Origin: Brevibacillus migulae
Lineage (GTDB): Bacteria; Bacillota; Bacilli; Brevibacillales; Brevibacillaceae
Direction of reading: 5' to 3'
Length of the DNA stretch: 64,000 nt
Assembly (NCBI RefSeq): GCF_004521915.1
Contig: NZ_SDKD01000003.1
Location: 219,314-283,313, forward strand
Under the pieces are notes generated by a model. It made no database searches. It was given only the letters and a program-made list of their open reading frames with translations, and had not been told where the DNA came from. A program made the position numbers and the translations under genes. This document shows, piece by piece, positions 44,005-54,227 of the stretch (position 1 is the stretch's first letter; each line of letters begins with the position of its first letter).

Positions 44005-47000
44005 AAACGAACAGATCAAAAAAGTGCTGGTCATCGGATCGGGTCCGATCGTGATCGGTCAAGCGGCAGAATTCGATTATGCAGGGGCGCAGGCATGCCT
44101 GTCACTGCGCGAAGAAGGCGTCGAGATCGTCCTGGTAAACAACAATCCGGCAACGATCATGACCGATCAGCAGATGGCTGACAAAGTATACCTCGAACCG
44201 TTAACCGTGGAATCCTTGCGTATGATTATCGACAAAGAGAAGCCGGACGGTCTGCTGCCTACCCTCGGGGGGCAAACGGGGCTGAATCTGGCGGTATCGC
44301 TGGCGGAGGCAGGCATTTTGCAGGAGTTCGGCGTGGCTCTGCTCGGCACCCCGCTGGAAGCCATTAAAAAAGGGGAGGACCGCGAGCTGTTCAAGCAGCT
44401 GATGCAGGAGATCGGCGAGCCGGTTCCAGAATCGGAAACCGTCGAGTCGGTGGAAGATGCGGTCGCGTTTGCCAAGCGGATCGGCTATCCCGTCATCGTA
44501 CGCCCGGCCTATACATTGGGTGGAGCTGGCGGCGGTATCGCGGCGGATGAAGCTGCCCTGCGCAAAGTGGCGACAGGCGGTATCGCCGCAAGCCCAATCG
44601 GTCAGGTCCTGATCGAGCGCAGCGTCAAAGGATGGAAAGAAATCGAGTACGAAGTGATGCGGGATGCCAACGATACTTGCATCATCGTCTGCAACATGGA
44701 AAACATCGATCCGGTGGGCATTCACACCGGGGACAGCATCGTCGTAGCACCTTCCCAGACACTGACGGACAGACAGTATCAGATGCTGCGCAGTGTGTCG
44801 GTAAAAGTGATCCGCTCGCTCGGAGTCGTTGGCGGCTGTAACATTCAATTCGCCCTCGATCCCGATTCGGACCGTTACTACCTGATCGAAGTGAATCCGC
44901 GTGTCAGCCGTTCCAGCGCGCTGGCCTCCAAAGCGACCGGCTATCCCATCGCCCGGATCGCAGCCAAATTGTCTCTGGGCTATACCTTGGACGAAGTGAT
45001 CAATCCGATCACCGGATACACATACGCAAGCTTTGAGCCTACCCTTGACTATATCGTGGTGAAAATCCCACGTTGGCCTTTTGATAAATTCCCGCTGGCG
45101 GATCGGCTGTTGGGCACACAGATGAAAGCGACCGGCGAAGTCATGGCGATCGGACGCAATCTGGAGTCCGCCCTGCTCAAAGCAGTCCGCTCTCTGGAGC
45201 TTGGCTATACCCATCTCCAGCGGAATGATATTGCCGCATTGAATCAGGAACAGCTGCAGCAGGCTCTGCAGGATGCGACCGATATCCGCCTATTTGCCCT
45301 CGCGGAAGCCATTCGCAAGGGCTATACGGAGGAAGAGCTGATCGCTGCGACGGGGATCGATCCTTTTTATCTGCGCAGCCTGAAGCGCATCACCCTGCTC
45401 GAACAGCAGCTGGCAGAAAGCGGCTGGGACAATCTATCCCAAGAGCTGTTGTGGGAAGCGAAAAACCGCGGCTTTGCGGACAAGACAATCGCCACGTTGA
45501 CTGGCGTGACTGTGGAAGCCGTGCGCAAGAAGCGTTCAGAGCTTGGCCTGAAGCCTGCCTATAAAATTGTGGATACGTGCGCAGCAGAATTTGAAGCGCA
45601 AACTCCGTATTACTATTCAACCTGGCTCGGCAGTGACGAGGTAGCGGATATTACCGGCCGCAAGATCATGGTGCTGGGCTCCGGACCGATTCGGATCGGT
45701 CAGGGGATCGAGTTCGACTATTGCTCCGTGCATGCCGCAAAAGCGCTGCAGGCGCAAGGGATCGCCGCGATCGTCGTCAACAACAACCCGGAGACAGTCA
45801 GCACCGATTATGAAACGGCTGACCATCTCTATTTCGAACCATTGACCGTAGAGGATGTGCTCCATGTGGCGGAGCGTGAGCAGGTAGAAGGGGTCATCGT
45901 CCAATTCGGGGGCCAGACTGCGATTAATCTGTCTGCATCTCTGGCTGAAGCGGGACTGAATATTCTGGGGACACCGCTTTCCTCGATCCATTTGGCGGAA
46001 GACCGGAAATTGTTCTACAACATGCTGCGCGAGCTGGAGATCCCGCATATTCCGGGGGCGGGGGTCACATCGAAGGCAGAAGCATTGCAAGCAGCCGAAT
46101 CCATCGGGTATCCGATCCTACTACGTCCCTCCTATGTCATCGGCGGGCAAGGCATGGTAATTGCCCAGACGGCGGAAGAGCTCGAAGCGACCATTGATCA
46201 TTGGCTGGTGGAAAAGCAGGGCGATAGCTTCTTCCCGCTCTTGGTAGACAAATATGTGCCCGGCATGGAGGTAGAAGTCGATGCCGTATGCGATGGCGAA
46301 GACGTCCTGATTCCTGGCATCTATGAGCACGTAGAAAAAGCAGGGATTCACTCGGGTGACAGCATGGCGATCTTCCCGGCGCAAAGCCTTTCCGCCGAGC
46401 AAAAGGCGACCCTGCACAGCTATACGGAACGGATCGGGAAGAAAATGAAGGCGATTGGTCTTATCAACATCCAATTCGTCGTGGCAGATGGCGTGATCTA
46501 CGTGCTGGAGGTCAACCCGCGCGCTTCGCGGACCACCCCGATCACCAGCAAAGTGACGGGAGTGCCGATGGTTCAGCTGGCGATCCGCGCTCAGCTGGGC
46601 GAAAAGCTTGCCGCGATGGGCTATGGCACAGGGCTTTTGGCAGACATACCGTTTGCTGTGGTAAAGGCACCGGTATTCTCGACTGTGAAGCTGACGGGAG
46701 TAGACCCAGTGCTCGGACCAGAAATGAAATCAACCGGCGAGGTGCTTGGGCTGGGACGCACCATAGCCGAGGCGGCGATGAAAGCATTCCGCTTCAAAGA
46801 TCAATCCATCACGGTGCCGCAGTCTGGCGACACGATGCTGCTGTCGCTGGCCGATGCGGATAAAGTGAAGTGGAGCGGAGCGCTGGGCGAGATGACAAAA
46901 CGAGGCGTCCGGTTTGTCGCAACGCCGGGAACCGCTGCGTGGCTGCAAGCAAATGGAGCGGATGTGCTCCAGATCGTACAGGACGAAAAGGAGTTCACTC

Positions 47001-47230
47001 AGCTTTTGCAAGCCACAGCCGTTTCCCTGGCCTTGATCACCGCGACCGTTGGCAATAAGCAAGGAAGAACAGGGTTTGCCCTGCGCAGTACTGCGTTGCA
47101 AAAAGGTATTCCATTGTTTACGGCGATGGAGACATTCACATTGTTTGTTCAATCCATTTTGGCGAAGGAGAGTGGCGGGTATGGAAACTGTGAAGACATT
47201 GGCTCATTATCCCAGTGTGCAGCCGTTTAA
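43997..47230 (+). CDS. carB: carbamoyl phosphate synthase large subunit
   Basis: A 1077-residue CarB with the duplicated synthetase halves: [20 protein letters not shown] opens the first and [20 protein letters not shown] opens the second (near residue 555). Each half has an ATP-grasp domain ([23 protein letters not shown]). A C-terminal regulatory domain follows from about 930. It makes carbamoyl phosphate from ammonia, bicarbonate and two ATP. Its place before argF and behind ARG boxes marks it as the arginine-pathway enzyme; a pyrimidine copy would be elsewhere. Confidence 0.97.
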   Translation: MPKNEQIKKVLVIGSGPIVIGQAAEFDYAGAQACLSLREEGVEIVLVNNNPATIMTDQQMADKVYLEPLTVESLRMIIDKEKPDGLLPTLGGQTGLNLAVSLAEAGILQEFGVALLGTPLEAIKKGEDRELFKQLMQEIGEPVPESETVESVEDAVAFAKRIGYPVIVRPAYTLGGAGGGIAADEAALRKVATGGIAASPIGQVLIERSVKGWKEIEYEVMRDANDTCIIVCNMENIDPVGIHTGDSIVVAPSQTLTDRQYQMLRSVSVKVIRSLGVVGGCNIQFALDPDSDRYYLIEVNPRVSRSSALASKATGYPIARIAAKLSLGYTLDEVINPITGYTYASFEPTLDYIVVKIPRWPFDKFPLADRLLGTQMKATGEVMAIGRNLESALLKAVRSLELGYTHLQRNDIAALNQEQLQQALQDATDIRLFALAEAIRKGYTEEELIAATGIDPFYLRSLKRITLLEQQLAESGWDNLSQELLWEAKNRGFADKTIATLTGVTVEAVRKKRSELGLKPAYKIVDTCAAEFEAQTPYYYSTWLGSDEVADITGRKIMVLGSGPIRIGQGIEFDYCSVHAAKALQAQGIAAIVVNNNPETVSTDYETADHLYFEPLTVEDVLHVAEREQVEGVIVQFGGQTAINLSASLAEAGLNILGTPLSSIHLAEDRKLFYNMLRELEIPHIPGAGVTSKAEALQAAESIGYPILLRPSYVIGGQGMVIAQTAEELEATIDHWLVEKQGDSFFPLLVDKYVPGMEVEVDAVCDGEDVLIPGIYEHVEKAGIHSGDSMAIFPAQSLSAEQKATLHSYTERIGKKMKAIGLINIQFVVADGVIYVLEVNPRASRTTPITSKVTGVPMVQLAIRAQLGEKLAAMGYGTGLLADIPFAVVKAPVFSTVKLTGVDPVLGPEMKSTGEVLGLGRTIAEAAMKAFRFKDQSITVPQSGDTMLLSLADADKVKWSGALGEMTKRGVRFVATPGTAAWLQANGADVLQIVQDEKEFTQLLQATAVSLALITATVGNKQGRTGFALRSTALQKGIPLFTAMETFTLFVQSILAKESGGYGNCEDIGSLSQCAAV

Positions 47231-48155
47231 ATGGTCGGGGAAGGATTTTTTGCGCGGCGATGAATTCAGCAAGGAGGAGCTGGAGCATTTGCTCCAGCTG
47301 GCCATTCATCTGAAGCAGCTGCAAAAGGATGGTCAAGTGTACCAGCCGCTCAAGGGAAAAACCTTGGGGATGATCTTTGACAAGGCTTCGACGAGAACCC
47401 GCGTCTCTTTTGAAGTAGGGATGTACCAGCTGGGCGGCATCGGGATGTATTTGAACGGAAAAGAGCTGCAGCTCGGCCGGGGAGAGCCGATCAGTGACAC
47501 CGCAAAAGTATTGTCCCGCTATGTGGACGGCATCATGATCCGCACCCACGCTCACTCGATTGTAGAGGAGCTGGCGGCACATGCGTCGATTCCGATCATC
47601 AATGGCTTGACCGATCTGTTCCATCCTTGCCAGGCGCTGGCCGACTTGCAGACCATTCTGGAGCACAAAGGCAAGCTGAAGGGCGTCAAAGTGGCATACA
47701 TCGGCGATGGCAACAATGTGGCCCATTCGCTTGTACTTTCCGCAGCCAAACTGGGCATGGACATTCGGGTCGCGACACCGGCTGGCTACGAAATGAACGA
47801 GACGATCACCCGCCAGACACAGGCGCTGGCCGATGCGCACGGCAGCAAGCTGCTCACCACCACCGATCCCGAGCTGGCTGTCTACGGCGCGGACATCATT
47901 TATACAGATGTATGGACCAGTATGGGCTTTGAAGAGGAAAACGAAATCAGGCTGAACGCTTTTGCCGGCTATCAAGTGAATGAAAAGCTGGTCAAATTGG
48001 CTCACAAGGATTACTCGTTCATGCACTGCCTGCCTGCACACCGTGACGAAGAAGTGACAGGAGAAATCATTGACGGCCCGCATTCTGTCGTATTCGATCA
48101 GGCGGAAAATCGCTTGCACGCGCAAAAGGCGGTTATGGCAACTCTGTTAACATAA
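47181..48155 (+). CDS. argF: ornithine carbamoyltransferase
   Basis: A 324-residue OTCase. Carbamoyl phosphate motif [15 protein letters not shown], ornithine loop region [12 protein letters not shown], and the catalytic [14 protein letters not shown] with the reactive Cys. It makes citrulline from ornithine. ATG 47181 ([13 protein letters not shown]) has GAAGGAGAGTGGCGGG upstream and overlaps carB by 50 bases; the frame extends back inside carB but that part is unlike the family. Confidence 0.96.
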   Translation: METVKTLAHYPSVQPFKWSGKDFLRGDEFSKEELEHLLQLAIHLKQLQKDGQVYQPLKGKTLGMIFDKASTRTRVSFEVGMYQLGGIGMYLNGKELQLGRGEPISDTAKVLSRYVDGIMIRTHAHSIVEELAAHASIPIINGLTDLFHPCQALADLQTILEHKGKLKGVKVAYIGDGNNVAHSLVLSAAKLGMDIRVATPAGYEMNETITRQTQALADAHGSKLLTTTDPELAVYGADIIYTDVWTSMGFEEENEIRLNAFAGYQVNEKLVKLAHKDYSFMHCLPAHRDEEVTGEIIDGPHSVVFDQAENRLHAQKAVMATLLT

Positions 48156-48160
48156 GAGAC

Positions 48161-48176
48161 CTCCGATCAATCGGAG
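48161..48176 (+). terminator. hairpin after argF
   Basis: CTCCGAT (48161-48167) and ATCGGAG (48170-48176) pair around two bases, extended by ACC/GGT on the outside. No T run follows, so termination is uncertain. Confidence 0.4.
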
Positions 48177-48208
48177 AAGGTTACACCAAAAAGTGATCGT
48201 ATTTAGCA

Positions 48209-48262
48209 GATGCTTGTCGATATTTATTCACCAGCGGGTGATAGCGAGAGTATGCAAGCATC
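48209..48262 (+). other. nested hairpin in the argF to small-peptide gap
   Basis: GATGCTTG (48209-48216) and CAAGCATC (48255-48262) form an 8-bp outer stem. Inside it TCACC (48228-48232) and GGTGA (48237-48241) form a second stem. This looks like a small folded RNA element, but matches no riboswitch I know. The rest of the 48156-48568 gap is AT-rich and contains a promoter at 48444. Confidence 0.4.
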
Positions 48263-48443
48263 CCTGGTTTAATCTATTAGTCATAGGGCAAGAGAGGGTC
48301 TACGCTCTCAAGAAATGCATAAAAATGTAATGACTTTCTTTTATTTTCAAAAAATTGAGTCTTATTTCCTAGTATTTTTCGAAACAAATAAGCAAAACAA
48401 ACTAAGCTAATTCTCTTGCCGAAAAAAGTAAAGAATTGTAAAA

Positions 48444-48473
48444 TTGGCGTTGAGGAGCGGGGCATGATATTAT
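48444..48473 (+). promoter_or_regulatory. SigA promoter of the small-peptide gene
   Basis: TTGGCG (48444-48449), an 18-base spacer and TATTAT (48468-48473). About 95 bases separate it from the peptide start. Confidence 0.5.
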
Positions 48474-48568
48474 CCATCCTAGTAGATTAGCCGACCTATA
48501 GATTGATTCTAGAGGGAAGCTAGCATCGAAACCGATTCCTTCATACAATATCAGAGGAGGGACTAAGA

Positions 48569-48646
48569 GTGAAAAAGCTATTCACAGCTATTCTCTTGGT
48601 TGTTGGTATCGTTGCAGCAACTTCCGCTGCCTGGCACATTGGCTAA
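48569..48646 (+). CDS. 25-residue hydrophobic peptide, possible signal peptide pheromone
   Basis: A GTG-started frame of 25 codons with a strong AGAGGAGGG ribosome site. The peptide opens MKKLF, has a hydrophobic core (TAILLVVGIVAATS) and ends AAWHIG. This is a lysine-start signal sequence with only a few residues left behind it, like precursors of short exported peptides, or a single-helix membrane peptide. It has its own promoter and terminator. A DUF5317 membrane protein and an HD-GYP protein follow. I recognise no family; function is unknown. Confidence 0.6.
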   Translation: MKKLFTAILLVVGIVAATSAAWHIG

Positions 48647-48660
48647 TTTTTAGAAATGCA

Positions 48661-48694
48661 GAAAAACACCGCTTTATTTAAAGTGGTGTTTTTC
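48661..48694 (+). terminator. terminator or attenuator after the small peptide
   Basis: GAAAAACACC-G-CTTTA pairs with its complement (AAAG-T-GGTGTTTTTC) around a short loop, giving an almost perfect 15-bp stem with a U-rich end. It stands between the peptide gene and the DUF5317 gene, so it may set their expression ratio. Confidence 0.8.
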
Positions 48695-48719
48695 TCAATA
48701 TACAGGGGGTTCGGGGATC

Positions 48720-49271
48720 ATGTTCCTAGATATACTAGCAATTTCATTCATTATTGCCTTTATACGTGGCGGCCGTTTACATACAATACCTAAGTTCCAT
48801 ATGATCGTGTTTTTGGTAGCGAGTATTCTTTTGCAAGTCGGCTCAGCATTTTTTCCGGCATGGGGAAATATTTTCGTTTCTGTGGCATATTTATGCATGT
48901 TCCTTTTCTTCTTTTTTAACCGGGAGCATGAAGATATACGCGTATTTATGATAGGATGGTTCTTAAATGCTACAGTTATTTGGGCAAACAAAGGAAAAAT
49001 GCCGATTGATCTTGAACAAGCTTTGAAGCTTCCCTATTCCCCAGAACCGATCATTAACGGAGAGGATTTTAAACATATCATCTTAACGGATGATACCCTT
49101 CTCCCATTTTTGGCCGATATTATCTATATGCCGTTTCCGATGGCAAGGGTAATCAGTTTGGGTGACATATTCATTATGTTGGGAGCCTTTTTACTTGTGC
49201 AACGATTGATGAACAAGCCGATTTCCTTGCTCGAATTACGGGAAGGTAAAAAGTATGCTACAAAAAACTGA
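48720..49271 (+). CDS. DUF5317 membrane protein
   Basis: A 183-residue membrane protein with about four helices (at 5-20, 28-48, 53-67 and 145-165) and a polar segment (about 95-130: LPYSPEPIINGEDFKHIILT). It matches the DUF5317 family as I know it, a family of unknown role. It overlaps the HD-GYP gene by 17 bases, so the two are translated together and probably work together at the membrane. Confidence 0.7.
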   Translation: MFLDILAISFIIAFIRGGRLHTIPKFHMIVFLVASILLQVGSAFFPAWGNIFVSVAYLCMFLFFFFNREHEDIRVFMIGWFLNATVIWANKGKMPIDLEQALKLPYSPEPIINGEDFKHIILTDDTLLPFLADIIYMPFPMARVISLGDIFIMLGAFLLVQRLMNKPISLLELREGKKYATKN

Positions 49272-50583
49272 CTTCTCCTACTATATAAAAAAGCTCATAG
49301 TAACATTCATATATCCCATCGCTGCAGCGTCGATCATCATTTCTGTACTACCAAACTGGGAACCCCGTGAGCATTGGAATGTCCTGTTGTCCTACGCTTT
49401 GTTGACACTTTTTTGCGCCTTTGCGCCCATTAATATTTTTAATGCCAGACTGACCCTCGGTGGAGCGGTTATGTTTTCAGGCATCATCATGTTTGGCACG
49501 TGGGCAGGTGTGTGGGCAGCATTTCTGGAATGTTTAATTATTGCTTTTTTATACAAACCACAATTTTCAAAAACAATGGCAAATGCGGGGCAATTAATCG
49601 GAACATGCTGGATTACCGGATTTGCTAAAAGTTATTTGGATATGAGTGGGCTTCCGGTTTTTATCGAAGACACGGTTCTAATCTTTGTATTTTGGATTAC
49701 GAATACGATTCTTTGTTCAATCGGGATTGCTTATTTTTTCAGATTAAAAACCTATCAATCGATGAAAAGCATGATCACAAGCGGGACAATGTCATACCTG
49801 CTGTTTATGTTTTTTAGTTCCATCGGCACGAGAATCGTAGGGGCATTTGACATCCAGGCTCTCCTTCCGATCATTGTGATTTTCCTGGTAATACGACAAA
49901 TCTTCCACCAATACTTTGATAATCTGATTGCATTGGAGGAAAAGGTGGAAAAAATCAATGACCTGAATCATTCATTTTTAACAGCCTTGGCTGCTTCCAT
50001 CGATGCCAGAGATGCCTATACAAGCGGCCATTCCCAACGAGTAGCACACTGGGCAAGAGAAATAGCGATTGCGATCGGTTTACCAAAGCCAGAAGTCGAC
50101 CGGATTTATTATGGCGGGATCATACACGATATCGGAAAAATTGGAATTGAAGATAAAATCCTGAATAAGGCTGGAAGACTTTCAACAGAGGAATTTGCCA
50201 AAATCAAGGAACATACAACGATTGGCTATCAGATCCTCAAGCAATCAGGCGTTTTTGAAGACTTGTTGCCAGCAGTAAGATCACATCACGAGCGGCTGGA
50301 TGGGAGCGGATATCCGGATCAGTTGGCAGGAGATCATATTCCCTTGATTGCAAAGATATTGGCGATTTCTGATTCCTTTGATGCGATGGTTTCAGACCGT
50401 CCTTACCGCTCAGGAATGCCGGTTGAAGAAGCTCTGAAACGATTGCGTGATGGTGCCGGTTCACAGTTTGATCCTTATCTTACCGAAGTGTTCATCAAAA
50501 TAATTGAATCCTATTCGGCGGAGGACATGCATCGTTTCACCAAACAGGTTCGAAATGAACAGCTAGCCGTTACCGTTCAATAA
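49255..50583 (+). CDS. membrane HD-GYP protein, putative cyclic-di-GMP phosphodiesterase
   Basis: A 442-residue protein. Residues 1-215 form six or seven membrane helices (a sensor-type domain, no named family recognised); a short coiled linker (EEKVEKINDLNHSF) leads to an HD-GYP domain at about 240-425: GHSQRVAHWAREIAIAIGLP, GIIHDIGKIGIEDKIL (His291-Asp292), SHHERLDGSGYPDQLAGDHI with the GYP triplet. It probably hydrolyses cyclic di-GMP in answer to a membrane signal. It overlaps the DUF5317 gene. Confidence 0.9.
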   Translation: MLQKTDFSYYIKKLIVTFIYPIAAASIIISVLPNWEPREHWNVLLSYALLTLFCAFAPINIFNARLTLGGAVMFSGIIMFGTWAGVWAAFLECLIIAFLYKPQFSKTMANAGQLIGTCWITGFAKSYLDMSGLPVFIEDTVLIFVFWITNTILCSIGIAYFFRLKTYQSMKSMITSGTMSYLLFMFFSSIGTRIVGAFDIQALLPIIVIFLVIRQIFHQYFDNLIALEEKVEKINDLNHSFLTALAASIDARDAYTSGHSQRVAHWAREIAIAIGLPKPEVDRIYYGGIIHDIGKIGIEDKILNKAGRLSTEEFAKIKEHTTIGYQILKQSGVFEDLLPAVRSHHERLDGSGYPDQLAGDHIPLIAKILAISDSFDAMVSDRPYRSGMPVEEALKRLRDGAGSQFDPYLTEVFIKIIESYSAEDMHRFTKQVRNEQLAVTVQ

Positions 50584-50591
50584 AAAGAAGG

Positions 50592-50629
50592 AACCCCATG
50601 ATATCCTTTTAGCAGGATGCCATGGGGTT
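50592..50629. terminator. shared terminator between convergent genes
   Basis: AACCCCATG (50592-50600) and CATGGGGTT (50621-50629) pair; A and T runs on the two sides fit termination from either direction. An inner ATCCT/AGGAT pair strengthens it. Confidence 0.75.
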
Positions 50630-50632
50630 TGC

Positions 50633-51181
50633 TTATGGGACAGATGGCCAGATGCGTTTGACAGTGGCTTGGCTGCCATCTATTTGTAAGGAGAAGACGT
50701 CCGGATTGGTTAGATGCTGCCAGTCCTGGAAGCCGAAGTCCGGGTGGAAGTGTTTCAATAATAAGGTCAGCAAGCAACCATGGGTAACGATCAATGATGT
50801 GGATATATCGGAGGAAAGAATCTCATGTACGATCCCGATCACTCGCTCCATTGCAGTACGACTCGACTCCCCACCAGGAAGACAAAGCTCCATATCCGAA
50901 AACGATTCCTCCAACCGCTCCATCCAATCCGGCAAATCTTCTTCCGCCAACACACGTTCCACTAAGCGCGGGTCACTTTGGATAGAAATCCCTTTTCGTG
51001 CAGCGAGAGGCTCAACGGACTGCATAGCACGCAAAAATGGACTGCTGATAATCTGTTCGATGTCGATCCCGGCAAAAAAGTCTGCCAGCTGCTCCGCTTG
51101 TGCTCTCCCTTTTTCCGTTAGCCTCGCATCAGGTGCTTGCCCTTCCGCAGAGCAATGGCGGACGAGATAGATCGTTTTCAT
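50633..51181 (-). CDS. histidine phosphatase family protein
   Basis: A 182-residue protein of the phosphoglycerate-mutase-like superfamily. The N-terminal LVRHCSAEGQAPDARLTEKG holds the phosphorylated His (RHC, where RHG is usual). ISSPFLRAMQS gives the second Arg, and IVTHGCLLTLLL the second His. Substrate unknown; phosphatase rather than mutase is more likely at this size. Read from the minus strand with an AGGAGGTACTT ribosome site, convergent with the HD-GYP gene. Confidence 0.9.
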   Translation of the reverse strand: MKTIYLVRHCSAEGQAPDARLTEKGRAQAEQLADFFAGIDIEQIISSPFLRAMQSVEPLAARKGISIQSDPRLVERVLAEEDLPDWMERLEESFSDMELCLPGGESSRTAMERVIGIVHEILSSDISTSLIVTHGCLLTLLLKHFHPDFGFQDWQHLTNPDVFSLQIDGSQATVKRIWPSVP

Positions 51182-51341
51182 AAGTACCTCCTGTTCCTTC
51201 TAAAAAGGATTAATGGGAAGAAATATCCTGCAGGGAATAATTCACCTCGGAAAAATTGCGGATCATGGATTCCTCCGAATTGTCTGACACTCCACTCAGT
51301 TGTAACACATTTTTCCAGCGGATGAAAAGATGATAAAATGA

Positions 51342-51370
51342 TTGTATTTTTATAAATTCGAATGTATAAT
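51342..51370 (+). promoter_or_regulatory. argG promoter with ARG-box-like spacer
   Basis: TTGTAT (51342-51347), a 17-base spacer and TATAAT (51365-51370). The spacer and -35 together read TGTATTTTTATAAATTCGA, similar to an ARG box, so AhrC/ArgR would block polymerase directly. Confidence 0.65.
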
Positions 51371-51406
51371 TAACCACAGACATTAACAAGCAGGGAGAGA
51401 ATTGAA

Positions 51407-52663
51407 ATGGCAAAAGAAAAAATTGTTCTCGCATATTCGGGTGGTTTGGATACTTCTGTTGCAATCAAATGGTTGCAGGACACATATAACTATGACGTGA
51501 TCGCGGTAGCACTGGATGTAGGGGAAGGGAAAGACCTTGCCTTTGTTCAGGAAAAAGCATTGAAAGTGGGCGCGATCAAGTCCATCATCGTGGATGCAAA
51601 AGAAACATTCGCGCAAGAGTACGTATTGCCAGCGCTGAAAGCAAATGCTATGTATGAAGGAAAATATCCGCTTGTCTCCTCTTTGTCTCGCTACCTCATT
51701 TCCCGCGTATTGGTGGAGATCGCAGAAAAAGAGGGCGCGGTAGCCGTAGCCCATGGCTGCACAGGGAAAGGAAACGACCAGGTCCGTTTTGACGTTTCCT
51801 TCACAGCTTTGAAGCCTGACCTGAAAATCGTGGCTCCTGTCCGTGAATGGGGCTGGACACGTGATGAAGAGATTGAATATGCAAAGCAAAACGGGATTCC
51901 GATTCCGATAGATCTGGATAACCCATACAGCATCGACCAAAACCTCTGGGGCAGAAGCTGCGAATGCGGCGTGTTGGAAGACCCGTGGGCAGCACCACCG
52001 GAAGGCGCTTACGACTTGACCAAGTCGATCGCCGATGCGCCGGATCAGGCAGAAGAAGTGGAAATCACTTTCGTCAAAGGGGTGCCTACTGCGCTGAATG
52101 GCGAAGAGCTGCCGCTGTCCGAATTGATTCTCAAGCTGAATAAAATTGCCGGTAATCATGGCGTAGGCCGTATCGACCACGTGGAAAACCGTCTGGTCGG
52201 GATCAAATCGCGCGAGGTGTATGAAACCCCTGCAGCGACTACCTTGATCCTGGCTCACCGCGAGTTGGAGTTCTTGACCCAACCGCGTGAAGTGGCTCAA
52301 TTCAAACCGATCATTGAACAAAAACTGGCGCAAATCATTTACGAGGGTCTCTGGTATTCGCCTCTCTGCAACGCGCTGCAAGCTTTTGTGGAAGAAACGC
52401 AAACATTCGTGACCGGTGTGGTGCGTGTGAAACTGCATAAAGGAAATGCGATCGTCGTAGGCCGCAAATCTGCTTCTTCCCTCTACAGCCACGAGCTGGC
52501 GACTTACAACGCCGGCGACACCTTCGACCACAAAGCGGCGCTTGGCTTTATCAAGCTGTGGGGCTTGCCAACGCAAGTATATGCACAAGTGAATGACGGG
52601 GTATTGAAGCAAAAGAAAACAGAAATCACGATTGTGAATGAAAAGGAAGCGATTGTGCAATGA
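51407..52663 (+). CDS. argG: argininosuccinate synthase
   Basis: A 418-residue ArgG. The ATP motif is [35 protein letters not shown] binds citrulline/aspartate; [15 protein letters not shown] is also conserved. It joins citrulline and aspartate. It overlaps argH by four bases (ATGA). A CAGGGAGAG ribosome site precedes ATG 51407. Confidence 0.97.
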   Translation: MAKEKIVLAYSGGLDTSVAIKWLQDTYNYDVIAVALDVGEGKDLAFVQEKALKVGAIKSIIVDAKETFAQEYVLPALKANAMYEGKYPLVSSLSRYLISRVLVEIAEKEGAVAVAHGCTGKGNDQVRFDVSFTALKPDLKIVAPVREWGWTRDEEIEYAKQNGIPIPIDLDNPYSIDQNLWGRSCECGVLEDPWAAPPEGAYDLTKSIADAPDQAEEVEITFVKGVPTALNGEELPLSELILKLNKIAGNHGVGRIDHVENRLVGIKSREVYETPAATTLILAHRELEFLTQPREVAQFKPIIEQKLAQIIYEGLWYSPLCNALQAFVEETQTFVTGVVRVKLHKGNAIVVGRKSASSLYSHELATYNAGDTFDHKAALGFIKLWGLPTQVYAQVNDGVLKQKKTEITIVNEKEAIVQ

Positions 52664-54105
52664 AGCTCTGGGGAGGACGCTTTACCAAACCAACCAATCA
52701 GCTCGTAGACGAATATACAGCGTCCATCTCGTTTGACAAGCAGATGTGGCGGCAGGATATCGTCGGCAGTCTGGCTCACGTGGCGATGCTGGGCAAATGC
52801 GGCATCGTGCCGATGGATGAAGTGAAGCAGATCATCGCCGGGCTAAAGAAGGTAAAAGAAAAAATCGAGCGGGGACAGGTCGAATTCCTGGTCGCGCATG
52901 AAGATGTGCACATGAATATCGAAAAGCTGCTGATCGAAGAAATCGGTCCAGTCGGCGGCAAGCTGCATACTGGCCGCAGCCGCAACGATCAGGTGGCGTT
53001 GGATATGCATCTCTATCTGCGGGAGAAGCTGCTGGAGATCATCCAGCTGGCGATGTACCTGCAAAAAGCGCTGCTGGAGCAAGCGGAGCAGCATCTCGAT
53101 ACCGTGATGCCGGGTTACACCCATCTGCAGCGGGCTCAGCCGGTATTGTTCGGCTACCATCTGATGGCTTATGTCTCCATGCTGCAGAGGGATATCGAGC
53201 GGATGAAAGAATGCTGGAAGCGGGTCAATGTCCTGCCGCTTGGCGCGGGTGCGCTGGCAGGGACGACGTTCCCAATCGATCGCGAATTCGTGGCCGATAT
53301 GCTGGCGTTTGACGGGATCTACCTGAACAGCATGGATGCCGTCAGCGACCGTGACTTTATCGTCGAGTTTCTGGCAGATTCGTCCTTGCTGATGGCGCAT
53401 CTCTCCCGTCTGTGTGAGGAGCTGGTCATCTGGAGCAGCCAGGAATTCTCCTTCGTCGAGCTGGACGATGCTTTCTGCACAGGCTCGAGCATCATGCCGC
53501 AGAAGAAAAATCCGGATGTGGCGGAGCTGGTGCGCGGCAAAACCGGACGCGTCTATGGCAATCTGTTTGGATTGATGACCGTATTGAAAGGCTTGCCGCT
53601 TGCTTATAACAAAGATATGCAAGAGGACAAGGAGGGTATGTTTGATACGGTTGCTACCCTGCACGGCGCTTTGGCTCTGCTGACACCGATGATTCAGACC
53701 ATGCATGTAAAAACAGAGCGGATGCGTGAAGCCGTCACCAACGATTTCTCCAATGCGACGGATTTGGCGGATTACCTGGTCAGAAAGCAGCTGCCTTTCC
53801 GTCAAGCGCATGAAGTGGTTGGCAGAGCCGTCCTCTATTGCATCGAGAAGAAGAAATACTTGCTGGATCTGACGCTGGAAGAGTTCCAAGGCTTCCATCC
53901 AGAGATCGGCGAGGACGTCTACCACGCGTTGGCGATCGAGACGGTCGTCAATGCCCGCAATGTCCAGGGGGGAACCGCCCGTAATCAAGTAGAGAAGCAG
54001 ATCGGTTCGGCACAGGAGTGGTTGATCGATACACAGAAATGGGTGGAGCAAACCAGTCACAAGGTGATGATTGAATCCTTGGTGGATGTAGGTTCGCCAG
54101 CCTGA
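52660..54105 (+). CDS. argH: argininosuccinate lyase
   Basis: A 481-residue lyase of the fumarase/aspartase superfamily: [20 protein letters not shown] at the start, [20 protein letters not shown], and the signature [20 protein letters not shown]. It splits argininosuccinate to arginine and fumarate, ending the pathway. It is coupled to argG and closed by a terminator. Confidence 0.97.
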   Translation: MKLWGGRFTKPTNQLVDEYTASISFDKQMWRQDIVGSLAHVAMLGKCGIVPMDEVKQIIAGLKKVKEKIERGQVEFLVAHEDVHMNIEKLLIEEIGPVGGKLHTGRSRNDQVALDMHLYLREKLLEIIQLAMYLQKALLEQAEQHLDTVMPGYTHLQRAQPVLFGYHLMAYVSMLQRDIERMKECWKRVNVLPLGAGALAGTTFPIDREFVADMLAFDGIYLNSMDAVSDRDFIVEFLADSSLLMAHLSRLCEELVIWSSQEFSFVELDDAFCTGSSIMPQKKNPDVAELVRGKTGRVYGNLFGLMTVLKGLPLAYNKDMQEDKEGMFDTVATLHGALALLTPMIQTMHVKTERMREAVTNDFSNATDLADYLVRKQLPFRQAHEVVGRAVLYCIEKKKYLLDLTLEEFQGFHPEIGEDVYHALAIETVVNARNVQGGTARNQVEKQIGSAQEWLIDTQKWVEQTSHKVMIESLVDVGSPA

Positions 54106-54112
54106 CAAAAGG

Positions 54113-54158
54113 AAACGGACAGAGCTGCAGAAGGATTTCTGCGCTTTGTCCGTTTTTA
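54113..54158 (+). terminator. intrinsic terminator after argH
   Basis: AAACGGACA (54113-54121) pairs with TGTCCGTTT (54147-54155); an inner GCAGAA/TTCTGC stem continues it. A T run follows. Confidence 0.9.
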
Positions 54159-54227
54159 TTTACTTTCCAGCGGATATGGAAGACAATGGATGAGGAGAAA
54201 ATGAGAGGTGATCAGGGAGAGTGGAAA

